A DNA stretch of 64,000 bases from the NCBI RefSeq assembly GCF_014197145.1, contig NZ_JACIEZ010000001.1:866890-930889 (forward strand). Direction: 5' to 3'. Shown here one piece after another: positions 41,213 through 50,345 of this stretch. Each line of letters begins with the position of its first letter. Position 1 is the first letter of the stretch. The stretch is from Gellertiella hungarica (lineage in GTDB: Bacteria > Pseudomonadota > Alphaproteobacteria > Rhizobiales > Rhizobiaceae). The notes beneath the pieces are model-generated. The model saw only the letters and a program-made list of their open reading frames with translations, was not told the origin of the DNA and made no database searches. Position numbers and translations under genes: made by a program.

Positions 41213-41965
41213 ATGAGCAACATCGATCTACCTGATGCCAAGCGCTTGTTATGGACCGATATGCGTCGGGATCTATGTGCGCTGGTCCCGTATTTTAGAG
41301 ATCGTGAGAAGGTACTTTGCCCAACCTGTTGCCGACCGATGTCATTCGAGGAAATGACAGTAGAGCATATACTGCCGAAACGAGCCCTAAAGTCTGACCA
41401 CCGAACCGTCAGCGAGGTCTATTCGATAAATCAGCGTAGCGGGCTGACACTACTGTGTGGGAAGATGCTCTCCTACAAAGGAAAGCAAATATCTGCAAAG
41501 GGTTGTAATAGTTGGAAGGGACGCCATTTCGACAAGTACCTTGAGGAGCAAGTTCAGCCACACACAAGGGTTAGGAAGCTTCACACGGGCCACCAAGTAG
41601 CGCTCTTCATCCTCGGATATTTGGCGCTTTATCGACGTTATGGGTACCAGGTGGCATTGACAAAGGCAGGCGCTCTCTGCCGCCAGCAGTTCTTCAATCC
41701 TCGAGATTTCCTGAATCAGGTTCCCAAAGCCTGCCAGTTTGCTTTCATGGGCAGCGGCCCTCTAGAGTACACACCCGAGGAGAAAGAATACTGGGGTGAG
41801 CCCTTCGACATCTCCATAATGAAGGACCTCGCGCTCATCCGCATGAGGTCGAGTGTATTCTATGTCCCCATCTCCCGCGATCCGAGAATACCCCTCGCGA
41901 CGTCCATTCCTTACGCACCCTCAAAGTATGTTTTCCGCGCTGATTTCTCCACATTAGTTGAGTGA
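41213..41965 (+). CDS. HNH-type nuclease-like protein in the att-proximal cargo
   Basis: A 250-residue protein with a zinc-and-HNH layout: VLCPTCCRPMSFEEM, then TVEHILPKRA (EHILPK as the His of the HNH core), a second Cys pair in LLCGKM and GCNSWKGRHF. The C-terminal ~120 residues have no domain I know. Base composition is visibly lower in G+C than the neighbours, and codon use differs (many ATA, TTA, AGA-type codons), suggesting recent transfer. It lies next to the attachment site, a favoured place for phage-borne defence or accessory genes. Function is inferred only. Confidence 0.65.
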   Translation: MSNIDLPDAKRLLWTDMRRDLCALVPYFRDREKVLCPTCCRPMSFEEMTVEHILPKRALKSDHRTVSEVYSINQRSGLTLLCGKMLSYKGKQISAKGCNSWKGRHFDKYLEEQVQPHTRVRKLHTGHQVALFILGYLALYRRYGYQVALTKAGALCRQQFFNPRDFLNQVPKACQFAFMGSGPLEYTPEEKEYWGEPFDISIMKDLALIRMRSSVFYVPISRDPRIPLATSIPYAPSKYVFRADFSTLVE

Positions 41966-42081
41966 AGCCTGTAATTTTGAGTTCCCAATTCACCTTCTGT
42001 TCACGGGGTCTACGGTTAAACTCAGAGGGAGCTTGGAAACCACTCTTCATGAGTTCCGGGCTATGTCGATATAACTTGATT

Positions 42082-42127
<46 letters not shown>

Positions 42128-42555
42128 TTTTCTCCTTGAATATCAAGGCATTGCGCTTCAAAGAATGATAGCGCGGAGAGATCGCCACTCCTCCAAAGCC
42201 ACTTCCGGAACCAGAGCATATTGCTGGCTGCATTTACGCGCCCGTACGGGTCACGTGAACGGCTTGCGGGCTCCCGGAGCATTGCTCGGGGATCGATGCG
42301 ATTCAGCCATGACGCAAGCGCCGAGGGCCCCCGCGCGAGGGCCTGGATTCGGCAGGGTGAGATCGGACCGGCCTCGGCCTCGCACAGGCGCGGGGGCGGA
42401 TATCGTGCATCTGGCATGGCAAGAAATCTCCCTCGGCCGGTACTGATCTTTGTCGACTTGGCACCCGCTGCCCTTGCCGACGGCCTTTGCCTGCACATCT
42501 TCCTCATGACAGTTCGTTTCGCAGGTTCAGCTCCGGAAGGCAGGAAGGTGCAAAG
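42128..42555. other. Host intergenic region after the attachment site
   Basis: About 430 bases with no convincing gene. Several frames are open on both strands, but none has a ribosome binding site, conserved pattern or known domain. It probably holds the promoter of the MgtC-family gene that follows. Confidence 0.5.
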
Positions 42556-43062
42556 GTGGTAGAAGAGATCTGGTCGACGCTTGTGCATGAGTTTTCCGAT
42601 GTTCCGGACCTCTCCACCATAACGCGCATCACCGTGCGTCTGATCATTGCTGCCGTGCTTGGCGGCATTCTCGGATACGAGCGGGAGCGAAAGGGCCGGA
42701 GCGCCGGTCTCAGAACCCACATGCTGGTTGCCGTGGGGGCGGCTCTCTTCGTGCTGGGCCCGCTTCAGAGCGGCATGCAGATAGGAGACCTGTCACGCGT
42801 GCTGCAAGGTGTCGTGCAGGGCATCGGCTTTCTGGGCGCCGGTGCCATCATCGTACGCTCGGCGCAGCGCGAGGTGGAAGGCCTGACGACGGCCGCCAAT
42901 ATCTGGACGACCGCCGGGATAGGGGTGATCGCGGGTCTGGGGCTGGAATTGACCGCCGTTCTGTCCACCGCGATTGTCCTCGTCATCCTGGCTGTCATCC
43001 CCCACGTCCTGCCGGACCAGAGCAAGCCGGATGCGGAAACAAACGGAAGCGGCCCGCGCTAG
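42556..43062 (+). CDS. MgtC/SapB-family membrane protein
   Basis: A 168-residue protein with four hydrophobic segments typical of the MgtC N-terminal domain: TVRLIIAAVLGGILGYERE(R), THMLVAVGAALFVLGPL, GIGFLGAGAIIVR and TTAANIWTTAGIGVIAGLG. Family members in bacteria help cells cope with low magnesium and, in pathogens, survival in macrophages. The cytosolic ACT-like C-terminal domain of true MgtC is absent, so this is the short form. GTG 42556 has AGGAAGG 7 bases upstream; a longer upstream frame lacks one. Confidence 0.85.
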   Translation: MVEEIWSTLVHEFSDVPDLSTITRITVRLIIAAVLGGILGYERERKGRSAGLRTHMLVAVGAALFVLGPLQSGMQIGDLSRVLQGVVQGIGFLGAGAIIVRSAQREVEGLTTAANIWTTAGIGVIAGLGLELTAVLSTAIVLVILAVIPHVLPDQSKPDAETNGSGPR

Positions 43063-43205
43063 CCTCCATCGCGGTTCTCGTAACCGACGGAATGGGATAC
43101 ACCGGAGCCGGTCGCGCAAGCCGATGAAAGGTGCTTTATCGGGCCGGCTGTGGCCGGCAGCGCCTGCCACTCCATCCAGTCCATGCGTGCGGGGAGAGAT
43201 CGGAC

Positions 43206-44477
43206 ATGAGCAAACGGACGGGAAGCGCAGACCTGCCGCTCCACGGCGGCCGCGTTCCAGCCTGGCTCGGCGAGCGCATGACGAAGCTCGGCTGCGTCAT
43301 GGCGGAGGCCATCGTCATGCACTACGGGCGCGACGAATTCCTGCGCCGGCTTTCCCACCCCTTCTGGTTCCAGTCTTTCGGCGCTGTCATGGGCATGGAC
43401 TGGCATTCGTCCGGCATCACCACCAGCGTGCTGGGAGCGCTGAAGCGGGGCATGGCGAGGCGCAACAACGATCTCGGCATCTATGTCTGTGGCGGCAGGG
43501 GCGCGCAATCCAGGAAGACGCCATCCGAGCTCCTGGCCGTGGCAGACCGCACCGGGCTGGACGGTGCGGCACTGGCGACGGCAAGCCGTCTCGTGGCGAA
43601 AATCGACAGCGCAGCGGTGCAGGACGGCTTCGAACTATATCTTCACGGTTTCATCGCCACCAGCGACGGGAAGTGGGCGGTCGTGCAGCAGGGCATGAAC
43701 GGTGACCTGCGGCAGGCCCGGCGCTATCATTGGCTGTCGGAGAACATCACGGATTTCCTGGCGTCCCCCCACGCCGCGATTGAAGGCCGGGAACAGGGGG
43801 AGATCCTGAACCTTGCCGATACCCGCGCCGCCTTCTCCAGAAGCGCGCAGCTGGAGCTTCTGAGCGACATGGGGCCGGACAGGATTGCTTCCGAGTATCG
43901 GAAGCTGACGTCGGCCGACACGGGTCCTGTCCGGCCACAGTCGCAGATGCAGTTACAGATGGACCTGCCCCACCTCGTCATGCCCGGTCACCACGATGTC
44001 CGCGAAGAGGACGTCAACCTCGGCCGAATTCATGGAAATCTCGCCGCGGCGGCAGAGAACGGACCCAAAGACTTTGCCGAGCTCTTGCTGACGCCGAAGG
44101 TCGGCGCACGCACCGTCAGCGCACTGGCGCTGGTGGCCGAAGTGGTTCACGGCGCGCCTTGCCGCTTCTCCGATCCCGCACGTTTCTCGCTTGCCCATGG
44201 CGGAAAGGACCGGCATCCGTATCCGGTGCCGCTGAAGGTCTATGACGAGACGATCCGCGTGATGAAGAGCGCCGTTTCCAAGGCCAGACTTGGATATGGC
44301 GAGGAGCTTGCTGCCATCCGCCGCCTCGACGAACAGGCCCGCCGCCTGGAGCAATACGTAACGGGCCCCGACCTGAAGGAAATCATCGCCGGCGAATTCC
44401 GGCACTCCGCGGAATTCGGGGGCATGTCGGTGTTTGGCCCCGAGCCGCCGCCCGTCCCGGATGGGTCGCAAGGCTGA
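43206..44477 (+). CDS. DUF763 protein
   Basis: A 423-residue protein: LPLHGGRVPAWLGERMTKLG, SFGAVMGMDWHSSGITTSVL, then GIYVCGGRGAQSRKTP. This is the DUF763 pattern, a conserved family of unknown biochemical function found in archaea and many bacteria. The His/Asp/Arg-rich conserved segments (for example HHDVREEDVN, FAELLLTPKVGARTVSAL) suggest an enzyme or nucleic-acid-handling role; the second looks like a helix-hairpin-helix turn. GGGGAGA precedes ATG 43206. It stands alone, convergent with the HAD gene. Confidence 0.8.
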   Translation: MSKRTGSADLPLHGGRVPAWLGERMTKLGCVMAEAIVMHYGRDEFLRRLSHPFWFQSFGAVMGMDWHSSGITTSVLGALKRGMARRNNDLGIYVCGGRGAQSRKTPSELLAVADRTGLDGAALATASRLVAKIDSAAVQDGFELYLHGFIATSDGKWAVVQQGMNGDLRQARRYHWLSENITDFLASPHAAIEGREQGEILNLADTRAAFSRSAQLELLSDMGPDRIASEYRKLTSADTGPVRPQSQMQLQMDLPHLVMPGHHDVREEDVNLGRIHGNLAAAAENGPKDFAELLLTPKVGARTVSALALVAEVVHGAPCRFSDPARFSLAHGGKDRHPYPVPLKVYDETIRVMKSAVSKARLGYGEELAAIRRLDEQARRLEQYVTGPDLKEIIAGEFRHSAEFGGMSVFGPEPPPVPDGSQG

Positions 44478-44495
44478 TCCCGGCTCCGCCGCCGA

Positions 44496-45164
44496 TCAGG
44501 CGCGCCCGCCTCCGGCCAGAAAACCGCGATAGTCCTGAAACCGGGGAAAATCCGTCTCGACCGCGTGGCGGTGTGTGGCCGCGATCACCGCGACGTCGCA
44601 GCCCGCCGCAGAACCTGCCGCGATGCCGGCAACCGCATCCTCGAAGACAAGGCATGCAGACGGATCGACACCCATCTTCCGGGCGCCGAGCAGATAGCAG
44701 GCAGGGCCCGGCTTGCCTCTCTCCACGTCTTCGGCCGTCACGATGACGGCGGGCATGGGAAGGCCGGCCGCTTCTATTCTCAGCCGTGCAAGTCTTGCAG
44801 GCGCTGAGGTCACGATGGCCCAGCGGTCCGCAGGCAGCGTGGAAAGAAAGTCCGAGGCACCGTCGATCTGCATGATGCCATCCGTATCTTCCATCTCCTC
44901 GGCTTCGATCAGCAGGGCTTCCGTGCGTGCATCGACGCCGGGAAGAGCCAGCGAGGCGATGACATCGATTGCCTTGATGCCGTGGATGCGCGGGATCCAT
45001 TCCTCGGGATCCAGTCCGTGCCGGGTGAACCAGCGCCCCCAAACCCGTTCGATGACAGCAATGGAGCTCAACAGGGTTCCGTCCATGTCGAACATCACTG
45101 CGTCGTAGCTTCGGGGAAAAGCGGCGTTGAAGATCATCGGCTTTTGCTTTCGGTCAAGCGTCAT
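44496..45164 (-). CDS. HAD-superfamily phosphatase (beta-phosphoglucomutase/sugar-phosphatase type)
   Basis: A 222-residue protein. HAD motif I is AVMFDMDGTLLSS (nucleophile Asp and acid Asp), motif II WAIVTSAP, motif III with Lys in ERGKPGP, motif IV CLVFEDAVAG. A helical cap between motifs I and II (residues ~25-85) puts it in subclass IA with the sugar- and polyol-phosphate phosphatases. The substrate cannot be told from sequence. ATG 45164 has GAGGG 8 bases upstream; ATG 45179 would add five residues. Confidence 0.85.
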   Translation of the reverse strand: MTLDRKQKPMIFNAAFPRSYDAVMFDMDGTLLSSIAVIERVWGRWFTRHGLDPEEWIPRIHGIKAIDVIASLALPGVDARTEALLIEAEEMEDTDGIMQIDGASDFLSTLPADRWAIVTSAPARLARLRIEAAGLPMPAVIVTAEDVERGKPGPACYLLGARKMGVDPSACLVFEDAVAGIAAGSAAGCDVAVIAATHRHAVETDFPRFQDYRGFLAGGGRA

Positions 45165-45284
45165 GGATGCTGCCCTCATAGACCGGATCGATGGTCTTGC
45201 AAACCTCCAGCCGCGTTCCCACGGGTGTCGGAAGGGAGCACGGGCCGGGCCTATCGCGGGGTTTTCTTTCCGCCGGCCGCCAGG

Positions 45285-46769
45285 TCAGCCGGTCTTTCTC
45301 CAAATCAGGGTCTTCAGGTCGAGTTCGAAGACACCCTGATTGTCGACAAAGCCCAGGTTTCCGCTCTCCCGGACGGCACATCTGCCACCGAAAATGCGGA
45401 TTCGATCTTCGGCAACAAGCCGTGCTTCGTGTCGGTTGATCCAGCCGGGCATGTCGCCTTTCGTTTCAACCGCTTCGATCCTGTAGGAATGGATGTTGAG
45501 GCGATAGACGGGCGTATATCCCGGCTGACGGTCCGGTCCGTAGCCGATGTTTCCGATGATGTAGATGAAATCGCCGACAAGCGTTGCCGAATGGGAATCG
45601 GTGGGCGGGAAAACCTCGCGCGGATAGGCATAGATCTCGCAGCGACCCTGGCCATCATGCACGATGACATCGTTGTAGATGCAGAAGTTCAGATCGTAGA
45701 AATCCTCGTGTTCACCGGCAATTTCGATGAAGCGGCCATCCGGTAGCCGGTTGATCGATTTGCCGAACCGCCGGTAGCACCAGATCGGGTAGCCCTGTTC
45801 TCGAGCGGGTTCGGCCTGCGGCTTCCCACGCGGATCTTTCCATTCGGTCCTGGTCTTCTTCGGAGGCGCGGATGGCTTGGCCTTGTGCAGGGCCCTCAGC
45901 TTTGCCGTGTATTTCGCTTCAGCCAGCGAGGCGGAACATCCGCCGTGAACCATGGCCGTCCAGAAGGGGTTATGGACCCGTTCGGGATTGGAGCGGCCAA
46001 AGACCCGGGACCGGAACGCAAGATAATCTTCCAGCGAGCTCTCCGGCGGTTCATCCACCTTGTACCCCAGCAAGGCTGCAAGCTGTTCCGGCTCGAGGCT
46101 CCGCGGATCTGCACCGGCATCCAGAAGGATTTCGATCACCTGCCGATCATGCGCCACTTGAATGGGTGTCAGGGCCGAGTATCTCGGCTTTCCGATATCT
46201 GCCCCGCGCGCGATCAGCCTTTTCAGACATCCGACCGCGCCCCATGCCGAAGCGGAGAAGATGGCCGTTTCGCCAAAGCCGTTCTCCTCCTCCGGATCAA
46301 ATCCCTGTTCCAGCAGCCATTCCAGCATGGAAACATTGTCTTGCTCGATGGCATAGCCGATGGCGGTCTTGCCGCAGTGCCCGGAGGCCAGAGTGTTTGC
46401 GCCCGCTTCGATCAGAAGCCTCGTTTTGCCGATATCGCCCACCTGAATGGAGAAGAGGAATGCGGTCCGCTCCCGGCCATCGACGGCCTCCAGATCGCTT
46501 CTCCCGGTCAGTGCCTCCTCAAGATCGTCGAGGGTTCCATAGGCCACGGCCAGGAAGATATCGGTCCAGCCGAACTTTCCGGGATCGGCGCCTGAGGACA
46601 GCAGAAACCGGATGATCGAGTATCGATCGCCCTCGGAAACGGTATCGGCGATGCCTTGTCTTTCTGCTTCGGCCAGTTTTCCAGGATCGATCTGACGTTT
46701 CAATGCAGCAAGAATGGCGTCAAAGTCGGGCAAACCAGGACCAACGACATTCGAATAATCATATTCCAT
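45285..46769 (-). CDS. Ankyrin-repeat protein with C-terminal kelch-like domain
   Basis: A 494-residue protein. Residues ~45-235 contain five or six ankyrin-type repeats (for example SIIRFLLSSGADPGKFGWTD, KTRLLIEAGANTLASGHCGK, CLKRLIARGADIGKPRYSAL). A charged Lys/Pro-rich linker follows (~295-340). The last ~150 residues form kelch-type beta-propeller blades (HSATLVGDFIYIIGNIGYG, NIHSYRIEAVETKGDMPGW). Both halves are protein-interaction modules, with no signal peptide, so it is likely cytosolic. A TTG at 46814 could extend it by 15 residues. Confidence 0.75.
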   Translation of the reverse strand: MEYDYSNVVGPGLPDFDAILAALKRQIDPGKLAEAERQGIADTVSEGDRYSIIRFLLSSGADPGKFGWTDIFLAVAYGTLDDLEEALTGRSDLEAVDGRERTAFLFSIQVGDIGKTRLLIEAGANTLASGHCGKTAIGYAIEQDNVSMLEWLLEQGFDPEEENGFGETAIFSASAWGAVGCLKRLIARGADIGKPRYSALTPIQVAHDRQVIEILLDAGADPRSLEPEQLAALLGYKVDEPPESSLEDYLAFRSRVFGRSNPERVHNPFWTAMVHGGCSASLAEAKYTAKLRALHKAKPSAPPKKTRTEWKDPRGKPQAEPAREQGYPIWCYRRFGKSINRLPDGRFIEIAGEHEDFYDLNFCIYNDVIVHDGQGRCEIYAYPREVFPPTDSHSATLVGDFIYIIGNIGYGPDRQPGYTPVYRLNIHSYRIEAVETKGDMPGWINRHEARLVAEDRIRIFGGRCAVRESGNLGFVDNQGVFELDLKTLIWRKTG

Positions 46770-47018
46770 GGAAAGTCTTTCCGGGCTGAGACTTGGCAGG
46801 CGCTTCTTCTTCAAATCTACGGGAGGAGCCGTCCATAAATCCAGAACCTATTCGGTCATTACCGGCAGTTTGTGGTTTGTCCGCGCGCGCGAAAAAAATA
46901 ATGATCCCGCACCTATGGCCCTTGCCCGCACGTCGCCTAATTAAGGCCCTGAGAGGCGAGGCGGACTTTAGGATGAGCGTGGACGATCCCGAGCCCTCGC
47001 TGCCTTTGGGGGTCCGTG

Positions 47019-47828
47019 ATGCAAATCGTCGAAATGTCCGATGCGGTATGGAGCGAGCTTCTTTCGAGGCGGAACCGGCGGGTTCCGCACGACGGCGGCG
47101 GGACTGCGGCGGAAAGGCTTTACGGTCCGCTTGCCGGGGCCGCGCGCTCCTTCGTGATGGCACAGGTCGGACAATCGCTCGATGGACGCGTTGCCACGCC
47201 GAGCGGCGACGCGCGCGACATTTCCGGTCCTGAAGGCATTCGCCACCTGCATCGTTGCCGCGCGCTGATGGATGCGGTGCTGGTCGGCTCGGGCACTGTG
47301 ATTGCCGACGATCCAAGGCTTTCGGTGCGCGAAGTGACCGGACCCGATCCCGTCCGCGTCGTCATCGACCGGCGCGGCGAGCTGACCGGACGGGAAAGGC
47401 TCCTGCGGGACGGCGGCTCGCCTGTGCTTGTGCTTCAGGGAGAGAGTGCTGCTCTTCGCAGCCTTTCCGGCTGCGAGGTTCTGCGCCTGCGGGAGACCGG
47501 CGAGGGGCTGGATCCCCGCGACATCCTGGATGTGCTTTCGGCGCGCGGCCTCGATCGCGTGCTCGTGGAAGGCGGGGCCCGCACCATAGCCCGTTTCATG
47601 GCGCGCAACCTGGTGGATCGGCTGCATGTCTGCATCGCGCCGCTGATCATCGGGTCAGGCCGGCCGGGCCTGCAACTGCCGCCCATCGAGCGCCTGTCGT
47701 CTGCGCTTCGCCCGCCCATCGAGGTGTACGGTCTCGGCGGCGATGTCCTCTTCGATTGTGATCTCGCCGGCGCCGGCGGGGGACAACCGTGCCCCTCCCT
47801 GATGGCACGGCTTCCCGAAGAGGCCTGA
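47019..47828 (+). CDS. RibD-C-terminal-type reductase without deaminase domain
   Basis: A 269-residue protein. Residues ~45-250 match the RibD reductase/dihydrofolate-reductase-like fold: FVMAQVGQSLDGRVATPSG, DAVLVGSGTVIADDPRLSVR, LDRVLVEGGARTIARFM and VDRLHVCIAPLIIGSGRPG. The N-terminal cytidine-deaminase-like domain of bifunctional RibD (HAE and PCxxxGxxPPC motifs) is missing. It would reduce the ribosyl-amino-pyrimidine in the riboflavin pathway or a related pterin/deazaflavin-like compound. GTG 47016 is an alternative start. A ribA-type gene follows ~140 bases on. Confidence 0.8.
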   Translation: MQIVEMSDAVWSELLSRRNRRVPHDGGGTAAERLYGPLAGAARSFVMAQVGQSLDGRVATPSGDARDISGPEGIRHLHRCRALMDAVLVGSGTVIADDPRLSVREVTGPDPVRVVIDRRGELTGRERLLRDGGSPVLVLQGESAALRSLSGCEVLRLRETGEGLDPRDILDVLSARGLDRVLVEGGARTIARFMARNLVDRLHVCIAPLIIGSGRPGLQLPPIERLSSALRPPIEVYGLGGDVLFDCDLAGAGGGQPCPSLMARLPEEA

Positions 47829-47964
47829 GAGGGTCGCCGGTCTCCGCGCCTGCGGCATTCTGTCAGCCCGGTCACGACAAATTCATATCAGCAGGCTCTG
47901 ATCATCGCAGCGAAGCGCCCTATATCGAAATTGAAAAATGATAATCTGGTCGCAAGGAGTGCCT

Positions 47965-49071
47965 ATGTCTTCTTATGAGGGGTTTGATTTTGCAGGCCTT
48001 GATCCTGCGGTCGAAGTGGAGCGCGCCGTCTCCGAACTTCGGCATGGCCGGCCCGTGCTGCTGGCCGAAGGCGAAAGGCGCCTTGCCGTGCTGTCGCTGG
48101 ACTGCGTGGCACCGGGGGTCTACGAACAGTTTGCGCGCGCGACGGGCGACGAACATCGACTGCTGCTCACCGCGCCGCGGGCTGCGCGCCTCGGGGTGAA
48201 GCATGTGGGCGACGTTTCCGTGCCCCTGAAGGGTATGTCCTTCGATGCCGCATCCCGGCTTTCCTATGCACTGGGCGCCGAGGCGCCTTCGGTCTGGCAG
48301 CCGGCGGATCCGCTGGCGAGCCTTTCGACCGAACTTGCCCGCCTTGCCCTGCTGCTGCCGGCCATGATCCATTCCGACGTGACGGTGAGGGCGAGCCGTT
48401 TTGCCGCCTGCGCGGTTCTCGACGCCACACGGCTTTCCCAGAGCACGCCTGCGCGCCAGCGTTTCGAGATCGTGGTGCGTACGCCCGTGCCGCTGACCGG
48501 ACTTGGCATGGCCGAGTTCGTGGTGTTCCGCGGCGGGCTGTCCCAGAAGGACCAGGTGGCCATCATCGTCGGCGAACCGGACTACAGCCGCCCCGTGCCG
48601 ATCCGCATCCACTCGTCCTGCATAACCGGCGATCTGTGCGGATCCCTGAAATGCGATTGCGGCGATCAACTGCGCAACGGCCTCAAGCGGCTGAAGCGGG
48701 CAGGCGGCGGCGTGCTGCTCTATCTGGACCAGGAAGGCCGCGGTACCGGCATCGGGGCCAAGATGAGGGCCTACGGCTACCAGCACCGGGGCCTCGACAC
48801 GATCGATGCGGATGCGGAGCTCGGTCTGGCCGAAGATCACCGCCGCTATGAATCGGCCATCGCCATGCTGCAACTGCTCGGCATAGACAGCGTTGCCGTC
48901 TATACCAACAATCCCACGAAGATCGCCGCGCTCCGCGCGGGCGGCATTCTGGTCGATGCGCGGGAGGCGGTGACCGGGAGGGTCACGGCGGAGAATGCCA
49001 ATTACCTCCGGACGAAGACGATCCGCGCCGGGCACATGCTGGATCTGGCCGAGCTCAAGGCAGTGATCTGA
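47965..49071 (+). CDS. ribA: GTP cyclohydrolase II (RibA) with degenerate DHBP-synthase-like domain
   Basis: A 368-residue protein. The C-terminal ~200 residues are GTP cyclohydrolase II: RIHSSCITGDLCGSLKCDC with the three zinc Cys, YLDQEGRGTGIGAKMRAYG with the catalytic Arg/Tyr region, and SVAVYTNNPTKIAAL. It converts GTP to 2,5-diamino-6-ribosylamino-pyrimidinone phosphate, the first step to riboflavin. The N-terminal ~170 residues resemble a DHBP synthase domain, but the usual acidic active-site motif is not evident, so that half may be inactive. AAGGAG at 47954-47959 fixes the start. A terminator follows. Confidence 0.88.
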   Translation: MSSYEGFDFAGLDPAVEVERAVSELRHGRPVLLAEGERRLAVLSLDCVAPGVYEQFARATGDEHRLLLTAPRAARLGVKHVGDVSVPLKGMSFDAASRLSYALGAEAPSVWQPADPLASLSTELARLALLLPAMIHSDVTVRASRFAACAVLDATRLSQSTPARQRFEIVVRTPVPLTGLGMAEFVVFRGGLSQKDQVAIIVGEPDYSRPVPIRIHSSCITGDLCGSLKCDCGDQLRNGLKRLKRAGGGVLLYLDQEGRGTGIGAKMRAYGYQHRGLDTIDADAELGLAEDHRRYESAIAMLQLLGIDSVAVYTNNPTKIAALRAGGILVDAREAVTGRVTAENANYLRTKTIRAGHMLDLAELKAVI

Positions 49072-49083
49072 CGAAGGAAGGAA

Positions 49084-49109
49084 GGGCGGCCCCGGGCCGC
49101 CCTTTTTCT
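49084..49109 (+). terminator. Rho-independent terminator after ribA
   Basis: GGGCGGCC (49084-49091) pairs with GGCCGCCC (49095-49102) over CCG, followed by TTTTTCTT. It ends the RibD-RibA unit and lies directly at the stop of the convergent dehydrogenase gene. Confidence 0.9.
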
Positions 49110-50149
49110 TACCCGTTCACCACGATCTGAAGCTTCACGTCCGTGGGACGATGCTCGGCCGCGCGCTCGAAGACGGCAATCGACTCTTCGAAGGGGAAGG
49201 TACCCGAGATCAGGGGCTTCAGGTCCACCTTGCCCGATGCGATCAGCTCGATGGCCCGATCGTACATGTTGGCGTAGCGGAAGATGCTTTCCAGCCTGAG
49301 TTCCTTGGTCTGGATGCGGACGATATCCAGTTCCGCCGTCCCTTTCGCAGGCATGCCGACGAGAACGATGGCGCCGCCCGGGCAGGCGAGTTCGGCAAGG
49401 TTTCTGTAGGCCGGTGCCGCGCCGGTCGCCTCGAAGACGATGTCCGCACCCCATCCGCCGGTTTCGCGCAGCAAGTGCTCCACGAGGTCGGTCTTGGTGA
49501 CGTCCACCGGCGCAATTCCGGCATATTGCGCGGCGATATCGAGCTTGGGACGCGCGAGGTCGGCGACGATGACGCGCGCACATCCGCCGGCGAGGGCCGC
49601 AAGCGCGATCATGATGCCGATGGGCCCCGCGCCGATCACCACCGCGACATCGCCCGGCTTGATTCGCGCCTTGGCTGCCGATTGCATCCCGATGGCAAAG
49701 GGTTCCACCATCGCGCCTTCCGCAAAGCTGACATTGTCCGGCAGCCGGTAGGTGAAGGCGGCGGGATGCACCACGTGGCCGATCAGGCATCCGTGGATCG
49801 GCGGCGTCGCCCAGAAGCGAACGGCGGGATCGAGATTGTAGAGGCCGAGCTTCGAGGCGCGGGAGTTCGGGTCGGGAATTCCAGGCTCCGCGGCCACACG
49901 ATCGCCGACCTTCAGATGCGTGACGGCATGCCCCACCTCGATCACCGTGCCCGAGGCCTCGTGGCCCAGGATCATCGGTTCCTTCACCACGAAGGGTCCG
50001 ATCTGGCCCTCCTCGTAGTAGTGCACGTCGGAGCCGCAGACGCCGACGGTATGGACGGCAATCTTCACGTCATGCGGCCCGACCACCTGGTTCGTCTCGA
50101 ACGGGCGCAGCGACAAAACATGTTTTCTTTCAAGCACCAATGCCTTCAT
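49109..50149 (-). CDS. MDR zinc-dependent polyol/alcohol dehydrogenase
   Basis: A 346-residue medium-chain dehydrogenase. The zinc site lies around [18 protein letters not shown], then [14 protein letters not shown] degenerate structural-zinc region follows (only sparse Cys, as in sorbitol-type enzymes). NAD(P) fold: [20 protein letters not shown]. The HYYEEG and GHEASG segments are those of xylitol/sorbitol-type dehydrogenases. It is divergent from the ABC transporter operon, so it probably oxidises the imported polyol. GGAGG precedes ATG 50149. Confidence 0.82.
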   Translation of the reverse strand: MKALVLERKHVLSLRPFETNQVVGPHDVKIAVHTVGVCGSDVHYYEEGQIGPFVVKEPMILGHEASGTVIEVGHAVTHLKVGDRVAAEPGIPDPNSRASKLGLYNLDPAVRFWATPPIHGCLIGHVVHPAAFTYRLPDNVSFAEGAMVEPFAIGMQSAAKARIKPGDVAVVIGAGPIGIMIALAALAGGCARVIVADLARPKLDIAAQYAGIAPVDVTKTDLVEHLLRETGGWGADIVFEATGAAPAYRNLAELACPGGAIVLVGMPAKGTAELDIVRIQTKELRLESIFRYANMYDRAIELIASGKVDLKPLISGTFPFEESIAVFERAAEHRPTDVKLQIVVNG

Positions 50150-50244
50150 TGCGGGCCTCCCAACCCTGACGCGACCGGACATTCGCAGATGCGCACGTGC
50201 TGGTGGAACCCGGTCTGACGCTGTCGATCTTTTCAAAATCGATA

Positions 50245-50293
50245 TTGACAAGCCGCAAGGACAAAAGCAATCATCGTGAACAGATGATATCTG
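50245..50293 (+). promoter_or_regulatory. Putative promoter and operator of the polyol operon
   Basis: TTGACA (50245-50250) with AATCAT 18 bases downstream (50269-50274) is a plausible promoter for the rightward transporter operon. The palindrome CAGAT-GAT-ATCTG (50281-50293) lies just after it, in a place where a SorC-type regulator could block or be displaced by inducer. Both are predictions from sequence. Confidence 0.5.
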
Positions 50294-50345
50294 CGGAATA
50301 CAAAATTTCTTCCGCAAGGTCATGGGGAACGGCAGGGAGGAGCCA

